DNA from: Phoebastria nigripes
Taxonomy: Eukaryota; Chordata; Aves; Procellariiformes; Diomedeidae
Reading direction: 5' to 3'
Assembly (NCBI GenBank): GCA_035582835.1
Contig: JAYKAV010002780.1
Location: forward strand, 647,883 to 711,882
Length of the DNA: 64,000 nucleotides
Positions 26,801 through 38,800 of this stretch are shown in pieces; the stretch's first letter is position 1, and the number at the start of each line of letters is the position of its first letter. Position numbers and translations under genes: made by a program. Below the pieces are notes generated by a model. It had not been told where the DNA came from. It was given only the letters and a program-made list of their open reading frames with translations, and did no database searches.

Positions 26801-29800
26801 TTCTCTCCCAATTCCTTTTCAAACCAGGAAGTATCTAGCTGATGGACTGACAGCTTTGTTGCCCTCAGTTAAAAACCTTGTCTTTTGTACTATTACATTT
26901 TACCCGGTTTTGACAGTTAAGGTCATCCTATCTCTCCTAGGTGTACCCTCAGCATTCCTAGTAATGGTAATTTCTGTGTGCTCAGCAGTGTTTATGAGCA
27001 GCTCCTGCTTTTTTTTATTTCTTGTAGTATCCTTTTAAAATAGGATTGGTTTCAAGTCCAAGTAACTTCTCTGCAGTCCACTGGTTTTGCCTCCAGCTCA
27101 GCAAGTTAGAGACCTACCTCGATTTTTTTGTACTAATTGCTCTCTCCAGTTTACTCCTAATTTCTCATGAACATTATATCCAACACTGTATTAAACTCAG
27201 GGAGATTAATTCTAATGCAGAAATCAATTAAATCAAAATCCAAACATCCTTTCCTTTTAACAATGAAGTGACATTTCCTGGAATAAAATTAATCTTTGCA
27301 CAATATTTGACCTGTGACACAGACCTATCATCTGACTTAATTTGAAGAAATGATTAGCCTCAATCTAACAATGTTTCCCTTCTTTGATATTCTTGGAACT
27401 TTTCAGCGTCTAGGAGTGCACTTTGATGAATATTCTGGAGAATCATTTTACCAAGAGAAATCCAAGGAAGTTCTAAAGGTGTTGGAGGATAAAGGACTCC
27501 TTCAGAAAACAATGTATGAACTCATTATTCAATCTATTGGTGTAGTTTACTTAACAACTCAGTTGCATTTCAAATGAAATATGATGAGTGAGGTGTGTAC
27601 GCCATCTAAAGGGAAGAGTTTTCTTTAGATGGTTTTGGTAGCTGTTCTAGTAGAAGGCCAACAGGATTTGTGCAAACACAGCTAAAAATTAAGTGTGCCT
27701 TTTCTTGTGGCTAGCACAGAATCCTGGCAGTGATGAATTAGGTACAATGACAGTGTTCAACTCCTAATGGCCTTTTAGGCTGTTAATTAGTTTGGTAGCT
27801 GCATGTGCCATTTAACGAGCAGAGTTAGATGAGATCCTTGCCTTGATGTGCTGCTTGGCTGAACTGGGACAGAAGCTATAGTCATGGAGTGCACCAGAAT
27901 GTGGGCAGGCAGCTCCCTGGCATCAGCAGTGATGACAACAAACTTAGAGGAACAGTCTTCAAAAAGACTTAAAGGATACAGTCATTCAAAGAAAAGAATG
28001 AGATTGTCTAGAGTGAGGGGGTTTCTATGGCAAGAGGCCTTCATTTTGGTTCTGACCTCTGTCTTACCTGAACTTTACCTGTATTTTGGATCTGGCTTGC
28101 AGTTACTTCAGTGTTTTCTCTCAACTTATAGAAAAGGGACAGGAATTGTGGATCTTTCAGAAAAGAAAGACCTCTCATCGTTTTCCACCGTCATGCGTAG
28201 TGATGGGACATCGCTTTATATAACAAGGCAAGTAAGCCCATCTGTGTTTCTTGCCATTTATTTTGCCAGTAAACTTTTGTATGTGATTACATTTGTAACT
28301 GATAGTACAGATTTTGAAGGTTTTTATTTCTGGGATGGAACACCTTGATGAATGAGTAATTGTAACTGGAACTAGCAATGTAACTATGATGGGATGAAAA
28401 TGGCTCAGGAAAAACAACTGCTTTTAAATACTTTTCCTCCCCTTAAGCAGTCTGTTAGTAAATCTCCTCTTTCCATAAATCATAATACTTTCTCCAGCTA
28501 CTGACTGAAAACAAAGCTGGGATCTCCTCATCTAATAAACACTTGCCAAATAATGAAGGTTTTAGAAAGACCTTTGCTTAAAATGTTTACTGGCAGTGTG
28601 ATGCAGAAAAAAATGGCTTGTTCAGCCGTGTCTTTATTGAGTCAGTGGACCACCAGCACTGTACCATCAATTTTATCACTGTTTTCCTGCCTTCTCATCA
28701 GTATCCTAAAATTCCTCTTGGGTATTTTAATATGGAAGCCATAACAGTTTCTTTGTGCCAGTAATGTAAATAAATCAGATGTCTAGCCCTCAGGGTAAAC
28801 TGTGTATAGCTTTTCAGGACAAGGGTATTAGAGAGATGCTGCAGTCAATCCTGCACATTAGGGAGCTTCTGAATCCTGTAGCCAGGTAGAGGCAAGGCTG
28901 CCGCAGCTCCATGCCCACAGGTCTCACCAGTAGTGAGGCTGAGCAGCTGTTCCCAGTAGGCACACAAACGCACATGCATATATACACACAGCCAACCAAA
29001 CAGGGCAATACAGACAAAACCATTCAGCACTCAGACAGCACAAATGGCTTCATTTTGTTCCCCTCTGGCTGATTAGGGTGAAGGTCTAATAGTGTGAAGC
29101 AATATACATGTATGTATGTATATATATACACATGTATGTATGTGATATATATTATCTACATAAGTAATATACATATGTATTATATGTATATAGTATGTAT
29201 ACACGATGTGGATCTCTCCAGTAGTTGAGCTTCAACTGCCCATTGGCTGGCCCCTGGATCCCCAGGTCTCCCCACTTGCTGGCACCTGGGCATGCGAGCC
29301 CCCAAGGCTTATAGCCCCACTCCAGTTGCTGGTACAGACACTGTGGCTCCCTCCGGTAACCGGGCTTAGACATGCAGTCCATCCAGCAGCTGGCCCTGGA
29401 TCCTCACTCTCCCCTGTTGCCTCCTACATAGAGACACATGTACACAGGTAGGTCTCTCGGTTAACCCCCAGGCCCCATGGTCTCCGACAGTTGGCCTGGA
29501 CCCTCTGATACAGACAGTACAGACTCCTCTGGGTGCCTCATCTTTGAAGACACACANGTACCTGGGTCCCAGGGCACTTCACCTACTTGCTGACTGGTTC
29601 AGCTTGATATTTGCTGTCAATCACATGTGGATGTGTGTGCCCTCACTCCAGTTGTTGGCAGCAGAGACACCTTGGCCCCTGTAACCCATGGTCAGACTCC
29701 AGTTGCTGTCACTTAATTTCACTTACCTCCAGTCCCTTCAGTTGCTGGCACCACAGATGCGTGGCCTATATGACCTATAGTCCCCAACTCCAGTTGCTGA

Positions 29801-32800
29801 TACTTAGACCTCCAAACACACATGCACACAGAAGAGAGACCCCCTCACCCAGGAAAAGTTTGAAATGGAGTTTAATAAGAAGACAGGACAGACTGTGCTG
29901 ATCAGGTGCAGGGCACAACCAGACAAACATACTAACCAGCAATTGGTTTACAAGCCACCTGCCCCTTTTATCATCTCCCTCTCTTTTCCCATCTTTGGTT
30001 CCTCCCCTCAGCATCCCATAATAAGTCTTGTGCAATTGCAAAATGCTTTTTCTTTGCACCCCATGTCCCTTAGGCAGTAACCTCCCTCAGTCAGAAGGTG
30101 ATCCAAAAAGCTGCTCCTGGTGACCCCTGAGGTGGGTTTCAGACTGGGACATGGGGCTGATGGCTCTCCTGTGACAACCCTGGGAGGGGCTCGAGCAAGT
30201 TGTTTCTCTGTACTACTTTGTGTGTGTGAATGTGACCTTTTTATCATGTAACCCAACGCTGAGCACTGGGTTAGTTTTCCAGGAGAGGGTTGTTTCTCTC
30301 AAGCCTCCCAGTTGATTGATTGTCCCAGTAGGCAAACAGAGACCAGACTTACTCTGTGCATAAGAACTGTTTCCTTAGTAATTTTCATAACTGGTGGTTT
30401 AAAAAAACATTTCAAACACGTCGTGAACAAAGTATACATGTCCTCTTTTTTGTGTAAGGCATACATGGATCCCTCTAATCTGCAGTCCTCTTCCCTCCAT
30501 AAGAGTAGATTATTTTCCCAAGAGGCAAATAATGAGGTATGTTTGAGTGAAAGTCCAAATAGTTTCTCATTATCTCTTTCAGAGATCTTGCTGCTGCTAT
30601 AGACCGAATGAATAAGCATAGCTGGGATACTATGATTTATGTGGTAAGTAATTCTAGATTCACCAAACACTTTTGAGCCTGACTCTCACCCATAATCCAG
30701 GGGGCCTCTTGCTCCCGATATGACTTTGGCACATGGTATTTTTGGCAGTAAAATAGATGCCCTTACTGCCCAGCAACTGTGCCTCAATGTGGCAGTGTTT
30801 CTTGGTTCTGTTTCAGTTCATGACCCACAGAACAGTTGAAAAATCATCTCTGGAGTTATTCTCTGTTTTAAAAATTCATTGCAATTTGTTTTAAAGGAAC
30901 TTTTACTCAATTGACATTGTATTTTCTATATAAATGTTGTAATTAATATTTAAACAAGTCAGAAAAAGCTGTTAATGTTATAAGGGGTTGTAAAATGTTA
31001 ATTTAGAAATTTAGAAATTAATGTTCTAAAATGAATCTAAGTCTATTCTAAAGTCCTGATATCTTATCTGAAATGTAAATTTTTATGGCTTTGAACAGTG
31101 CCTCGGTTTCATTATGCAGAAATCGCACATTACTGCTTAATCAGTCTGAGGCAGTTGTAGACAGGGAATATTTTTATATTTCTTGGTTTGATTATTTTGC
31201 TCTTTAACAATTCAGCAGTATCAGTAGTGAATAGCAGGATTATCTCCTCACTTGTGTGAAACTTTTTTTGCTTTAGTATTACCAAGGACATACCACACGA
31301 TGCTTTTGAATTTTCTTTTTCCCAGATTTAGAAAAAATCATTTTTGAAACCATGTTCTATTATGTGAAGATTATTATTATGTCAATTAATGACCCATGGA
31401 AAAAATCTGCAGGTTTCTGGCATGTTCTTCGTGATGTGTTTGGTAATGCCCATAAATCTTCTCTGGTGCAACTCTTTCAAAAGCCAATATAATGTTACAA
31501 ATACCATGATTCAGGGGAGGGGGAGAGATCAGTAAGCATAAAACTAAATACCCAGATAGTTTAAAGTGCGACTTTTGGTTAAGTCACATTCCTCCTTTTA
31601 TTTTCAGTCTTCAGGAAGTTTCCACTAACTTGTCATTCCCACAGGTGGTCATAGAACAGGGGGTTTTTTGTTGTGTTTTTTGTGGGGAGGTTACCTCTAC
31701 TGACTGGAACATAGTAGATTCACTGGCATCGGAGAGCAGTGTGGCTGTGAAAGTGCAATGCATTAGGAGTTAAGGAAGCTTCCTGCCTAGTTCATGTGGG
31801 TGGGTAATTATTTGTATTTTTTATACCATGAGGTAGCAGGGACCAAGGGAGAAGGAACAATTAGAAAGAAAGAAAATTAACTGGGTGGGTATTTTGCACA
31901 AGTTAGGATGGGGGCTGAATGTTAAGCTAATGGAGTGAGCAAGTACAGAAGCAATAGTCTTGAGCTGGCTGCCTGCTCATAGCTGAACTCCAGTAACTGT
32001 TCACTTCCTTGCCTGGGCCTCTTTGATCTACTCCTAGTCCAAACAGATAGGCAGCAAAACTGGACTGTGGTGTGATCGATGTGACCATTATAATTAATGT
32101 CTCACTCAAGTTGGAAATGACACATTAGCCTGTCTAGTCCTGTTCTCTCAACCTTGCTAAGGTTGCATAGTTTTTGGATAACATGGTTAGTATTTCTACC
32201 ATTTCTGACTTTCTGAGGGCTGAGAAAGTGGGTCATAAAATGAGAGGGCGATAACATGAACTGTTAAGAGAGTTTGTGGGACAGATAGCCTGATGAGGGA
32301 ACTGCCAGCCTTGCTGAGTTTTGCTGCTGTTTTGTTGCAGTGCTTTGTAGTGGGTTAGGACTTTACTCAGTGTTACCAGAGGCAGGATGACTTAATGGGT
32401 TTAAGTGAGAACACCGATGATTTTAGTCTTTAATTACTAAATACAAATGTATTTCATAATCCTGATCTTGTTACAAGAAAATTATTTAGAGGCTCTTGAG
32501 TCTTATTTCGTGAGATCATCTTATTTTCATCAGATCAACTTGTTTAAAAGAACATTAAATTGGTTTATTAGTTGTAATGCTGTAAATCAGTGCATTCACC
32601 AACTTATATTTTAAAAAACCCTACTTATTTCATAAAAATGCAGTGATATAAGCAAAATATTCAAAACATTTAAAAATGTGTGACATGTATTATTAAAGAG
32701 GTGCTAAGATTCCATTGAACGTTGCATTCAAAACAGGAGATGAAAACACTTTTATATATGAAGAATTAAATATAATCCACACTGTCAGACTGCAAATTTC

Positions 32801-35800
32801 TCCCTTAAAGCTAACCACTTAGACTACATTTGGACACGTATAATTTTGGGGCCTGTAAGGGAAAAAAACCTGCCATTCTTCATAATACAAATCTTCTTTC
32901 TGAGCATTTGTGTTATTTTTGCCATGCTATGAAGCTATGAAAAAAAAAAAAAAGTAGTTTTATGAAATGGTAGTGTCTGCAGGTTCATCTTTTTTAACCT
33001 ACCTACACATCCATGTTTTGAGTATTACTTTTAGGCAGAGATGAAGTTGTGTGGTACTCCTAGTATTTATTTCCATCCTTCTTAACAAATTTGGTTTTCA
33101 TGCAATTTTAATTACGTGGATTGTTCAAGCATAGTAAACACTCATTGTTATGCTTCTTGCAGTATCACACAGCATCCAAAACCACAGGAGTTGATGCTTA
33201 GTTTTCAGGTGGCCACCTGAAACCTGGAATTCAGCTTGTACTGCCTGATACGCATTCTTATCTTGGCCTCTCTTTTCATGTTCTTATTTCCATGGGAGTT
33301 TACAAGATTATTAAAAAAAGCTATTAGATTATTCTTAGATTATTTTCTGTTAATGATTTTAAATATTCTTCTGTATGCTATTTCTATAAACATTGGTCAA
33401 GACAAGTAATTACAAACTTAAGTCGGCTTTTAGTTTAGTTTTAGCTGAAAATTCTGCTCTGCGAACAGTCATGAAGAAGCAATTCAGTTGAGAAGAATTG
33501 GAGTCTTTTGTCAGTGAGTATTGTCATAATTTGTCACAATATCTACTCACAAAAGACTGCAGTCCTTCAAAGAGGCTTTTAAATGCTGTGATTGTGGTCC
33601 CGGTGGTGAGGGACCTGCTGTTGTGCACACAAAACAAAACCAGTTTCTGTCATAGAATGTATAATCTCTTGTAAAACAGGAGAATGGAGATGAATTCAGA
33701 CCTAGAAGGAAGCAGAGGAAACAGCGAGGCAGCATTGGCCAGTACAGTGAGCTGGCTTTAATCTGAACTTTATAAAGTTTATTGTGAGATCTTTTAGTGA
33801 GAGAGATCTGGCTTTGTTACAGGAACAGAGAGCTTCTCTCATATGTAAGGTGCGTGGAAAAGAGCTTGGAAGGCCTTGTTTGAAATGATGACCACCGCTG
33901 TCCATTTATCAGCCTTGCTTGTGAATCGGCACAGAGAGAGTTGATGCATAGGAGCTGAGCAAGTTATGAGGAACTGTGAAAGAGGAGGCAGGTGCTTGAG
34001 GCTTGATAGAATGGTAGAGTTGGGAAAAAAACGCAGATAAGCATTTCACTCACAGCTCACTCCCTGTCTTGGAACACCAAACAAATAAGGAAATAGTGGT
34101 TATTTGGTTATCACTGCAGTGTTTTTTAAGGAGGGATAAAGGAGTCTTTGAGTGATGTAGTCAAAGCGACTAGGTAGGAAAGTGAACTTCATAGCAACAG
34201 CTGTAGCTAGAAACACAAATGAAGATCACTGTTAGACATAAAGAAACTTCCATCAGAAACTGTCTTAAGTTGTAGGAGAGAGTAATTGGAAGTGGAAAAG
34301 AGCACAAGATGCATCATTAATATGAAAATGTGATCATGTATACTTTTTTAAATTTTTTTGTTGTTGTTGTTGTTTTTGGTTTTTTTGTTTTTAAATTATG
34401 CACCTGACTTATGATGTAAAGCTCCACAAATCACGCTGGAGACAAAAGAAACTAGTGGGTTTTGGAGACAGAGAGCTTAAAGAGGTGTTCTGTTTCTAAG
34501 CCAAAGGAACCTTAAAGTTTGGTGATGTAAAACATGGGAATATAGCAAGAGCAGCAAGGTTCTGAAGTGAAAATGGAGGCATTTTGTTTGATGGGCAGCT
34601 CACAGATTATGTGAAACTAAAGAACATTAGGGTTTCATTTCAGTTCATGGCTTTGCCTTCATGACCTAGGAAATCATTTTTGAAAAGGTAGATTACTTTT
34701 TCTGACAAGATGCAAAAACCCATTGCCATAGATTCCAGCTGTTACATTTTTCAGGTCTTGCCTGTCTTCACAGGTCTTAATTCTGCTTGCAGTGACTTAC
34801 TGGCATGGTATCTGTGGTGTTGTGTGTTTGTGTGTTAAAAGCTAATCCTTATCAAACTTGGAGTGTTTTCTGATATGTACCAATTCTATTCCTTAGACAG
34901 ACAAAAGTCAAAATAATCACTTTCAACGTTTGTTCCAAATACTGAAGCTCATGGGTTATGACTGGGCAGAAAGGTATGTATTTATGAATCTTAATTATAT
35001 ACCTTTTTTTTTCTTTTTTTTTTTTAAGAATGGGTAATATGTACATTGGAATTTCAGCAGAGTGCTCTTTTGAAGAGAATCTCCTGATTGTGTCCACCTG
35101 CCACCACACTGTAGCACATCATGTAGGCATTTTGGATGAAACTAAGCTACAAGATGCGCTGCTGGTGTGCAACTAATGAACTCCAGAGTGCAAGCAGACA
35201 TTTGGCCTGTAGGACCCAACTAATGCTAGTCCGATAAGGAGAAAAAAATAGGAAAACAAAACCCTCAGAATTGTGTGCAATGTGGGCCTCAGGTCCTTGG
35301 CACCAACCTTTTCACTCTGTACATCCACTCCTGCTGGTCTGCTCTATTTGCGAAGGGAGACATCACCATGTGTTCAGGATGTGAAAAACGGCCCTGTCTC
35401 TCATTTAACAGGTTTTTCATAACTCCTTGCTGTAAAAATGGGAAAAAGGGAAACAATCTTTCAGAGACTTTATGGCATAACTTCTGGGATATTGTGTGAT
35501 CACGTATTAAACGATTACTTCTTGAAGTATGATATTTTAGCAGAGATTGAGATCTGAATCTGAGTTTGAATCATACTTCAGGCTTGAAATATCTATTGCA
35601 GGGAAATGTATCCCCACTGTTATTCATTGTAATTACCAATCTTGTTAGCAATCTGAGCAAAGATCAATAATGGATCTGCAGACTAAATCATATTCTTCTC
35701 TGACAGACTGCATGTCTTTTGTGGTTAAATATAGGATTTTAGCCTTCAGGAATATTAGTCTGCCTCCTTTCACAGTGCTTAAAGTTGCACTAAAATTACC

Positions 35801-38800
35801 TTAGGTTATGGATCCAGAATAATGCTTGGGATTATTGTGAGCAGAAGCAATGAATGTTTTATTATTAGCAATGATTAATTACACTTTTAGTTTAATGTGG
35901 CCACAATAGAATTATTACGACTCCCTTTCTAATGTTATTAACAGATCTGTGTTGCCACAGTAATTTGATCTGTCTACATCCTGCTGCTCCTCAATTTATT
36001 GCAATTTATTGCACTGAGTCCTCTGTACTAAAGCTAGTAGCCAGAAAGGTTCCCAAGAGCACGCAAATGACCAGGTTATCATAATTCTGATCATAATTTT
36101 CCCATTATGTAATAAGTATGGAGCTTTGGTTGCTGAAATGAGAGTTACTGATTATATCACCAAGCTTCCCACGTTGGAGCGCTATTTATTCAGCTGTTAT
36201 TGCTGGTTCCTGGTAAGAATCTAGCTCTGAACAAACACTGCAAACATTTCTCTTGATTAAAATGTAATTTTAGGTCCTGCTGCTTTTCAACACAGGTGCC
36301 AGCATGTGTCTTTTGGTCTAGTTCAAGGGATGAAGACTCGGAGAGGAGAAGTAATTTTCCTGGAAGATGTTTTAAATGAAGTTCGCTCAAGGATGTTACA
36401 AAACATGGCTTCTGCAAAAAGTTAGCTATTTCAGGTCTTATTAATTTCTTTCGATGTTCTGTGTTGATCAAAAACATATCGTCTTTTCTACCTTTCACTT
36501 TTCCCTGCATCAGACTAATCGCAGTGATATACCCTGATCTATGCACTTCTTGTATCTCCCATAATATAAACAATGTTAAAATAATCCTTTNCAACTCTGT
36601 GAACTTCCCTAAATTACAGATTTGCAAATTTTAACATTCAGTGAAATTATTTCATCATGCTTTTGCACTGGGAAGGAAGTACTTGCCTTTGGGGGACAGC
36701 AGTTGCTTTTTTCTGGAGGGACAAACTAGTCAATAGTGGGGTTGAGGGTGGAGTTCAGGGAACAGTCAGATTTCATCCAAAGGATTTGTAGCTCTGACAG
36801 TTTTCTCTGGCAAGATTGACTGTAGCTTGTCTGCAGCTACTGCCTTGTCATCCTCCCAGCCTCATGACTGTTTCCGGAGTCCCCAGGAGGTCACTGCTCT
36901 GCAGCAGAATCTGCTGAAGGGGATGTTTGCCTGCACCTCGGGCTGTGACTCTAGAGCTGTTTCCTCTTGACGCAATAAAGATTCAAGCAGTTCCCAGTGA
37001 AATGCTGCCCCCTCTTGTGTTTTCTGGAGTTAGGTGCTGAATTGAATCAATGAACTGATCAGGTTAAGTAGTATGCATCTTCCTTGCTCTGCCTCCTCAG
37101 CTTTTTTAATCCAGCTAATTTTGCTTGTAGAGTAGACAAGGAGAAGGGGGGGCAGGCACAATGATAGAAGGGTGACTCTCGATTCAAACCAGTTTTACTG
37201 CAGAGAGGAATGGAGCTTAGAGCATCAGTTTAAAGGTCAGTATCATAGCTGAGCAGAAAGCAAACATTTTTATGCTGGACTGAACTGACATGGCAGAGGT
37301 ACAGACCCATGTTCCATTGCACAAGCAGCAGGCAGAAGAACAGCTAAAAGTAATGTGTTCAGATGGCACTGCAGCATTCCCCAGAGCTTATCTGTTAGAT
37401 CCTAAATCCTACCTGTGCTTGTAGAAATTCTCCCTCTTATGTTTGAATTCCTGCCTTACTTCCCTTTTCTTAAATTAGAAATCTTAAATCCCTGACTCAT
37501 AGCAATGTCTTCAATGTTTGAAAAGTGTTTGGATACACAGTGGAAGATACTACAAACTTGTATGTGGCATCAAAATGCCTCACTGTCATGGAAAAGATTT
37601 TGGGAGCTGGGCACCTAACAGCCAATGCTAGCTTTAAAAATCACGCCTGTGTGGAGCTGGAGCTGGTTAGTTAAATACCTTTGTATAAACTCTTTCTTCG
37701 CTATTAACTGTACGCTGTCCTTTTGCTATTTAAGTTTCCATTATTGGCATCCTTTTTCTTTCTACTCATCTCAATGAATCCTGCAGTCCACGTAAATCCT
37801 CTCTATAATGCATATTACTTCCTTTGCTGCTTTACTTTCTCTTAGATAGCTTTGTCTGTGTCTCATCAAGCATCTAAACAAAAGCCTGAATTCTGAGACA
37901 GTTGTTCTGTTTTGAAACAAATCTCAGTTATGAAATGTAATCTAAACATATTTGTCTTTGTGAATGAATAGCCAGTCTGAGACTTCTCAGGGCTATGAAC
38001 TATCCCCACACTTTTCAAGCTTAATCCTTTCTGAATTTTGTAAATAGCAAAGGTATGAGTAGTGTGAACTACTCAAAGTTGCCTCAGTTGGCTTTGCTGA
38101 CGTGGCACGAAGAAATAGCAAAGCAAAAGACAGAAACCTAAGTGTACTGAAACTGTACTGCAAAACTGTTTCAGCTTAAGTGGTGCCTTAACAGAACAGC
38201 TGAATTTTCCATATTCTGCTGCTAGTGCAAAATCAGCTGGGACAGGAAATTGTAAGCTGAACTCTGCAAATTTAATAGATTACATATACCACAATAGAAA
38301 CATGCACTTGGCCCTTGCGAAAGTGGAACAGATTTGCCTTGTAAAAGACTATGATAAGAATCCTCCTTTCTTTCCAGTAGAGACAAACAGGAAGAGGAGA
38401 CCCTGGTAGAGCGCACTGTGATCTGAGTTTAAAAATAGAAAGCGTTATGTATGTCAAAAGCATCACCTTTTTACTAGGCAAGGTTGTGGGTCCCAACACA
38501 AGTAATTGATTTCCCAGATGATCCAGCATCTAAAGTGCTGTTATGCAGGCAAGTTTACTGTACTTCTGATGAACTGGAGCACCAGCGTGGCCCTGTGAGA
38601 CAGGGAATGAAACAGGCCCTTCGGTGAATTTCTGTACACAACAGCATGCTGCTTATCTGCTGAAGAATATCACTTGAGTTGTGAAAAAGCTGGAAATAGC
38701 TTTGCAGACATGTCTCTGCAGCTGTTGTGAGGACATTCTCTCTTAGACTCTTCCAGATTAATTAGGTTTTGTAATGATAGACTTAATTTCACTCTATTTT

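Larger units (their letters stand above)
28860..30176 (-). mobile_element. Putative solo LTR containing the minisatellite
   Basis: On the minus strand the block can be read as an LTR. It starts TGTCACAGGAGAG (right edge 30176), has a TATA-like GATAAAAG at 29965-29972, and TTATTAAA about 90 bases on (ATTAAA at 29871-29876). The minisatellite follows in the R/U5 position. No internal retroviral gene was seen. I found no target-site duplication and the left end is uncertain. An unrelated GC-rich repeat is the alternative. Confidence 0.4.
28228..30582 (+). other. RARS2: RARS2 intron 11 (GC-AG)
   Basis: Begins GCAAGT and ends CTCTTTCAG. It holds an AT/GT microsatellite, a degenerate minisatellite and an LTR-like block (listed separately). 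One unknown base at 29557. Confidence 0.85.
30644..34896 (+). other. RARS2: RARS2 intron 12
   Basis: 4.25 kb, AT-rich. It holds a 20-base perfect palindrome at 33203-33222, an A run near 32,940 and a (GTT)n/T-rich tract at about 34,351-34,395. No transposon was confidently recognised. Confidence 0.75.

Noticed and set aside
28228..28231. Using the GT donor at 28232 for RARS2 exon 11
   Set aside because: It adds four bases, breaks the frame and leads to a stop in exon 12, while the GC donor restores the conserved [10 protein letters not shown] peptide.
29206..30256. Open frames in the RARS2 intron 11 repeat block as genes
   Set aside because: They run through the minisatellite and change frame between repeat units. 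Their peptides are repeat-derived.
33990..34060. Possible CR1 tail (AGAATGGTAGAGTTGGG)
   Set aside because: The resemblance is limited to about 17 bases and does not continue into CR1 sequence.
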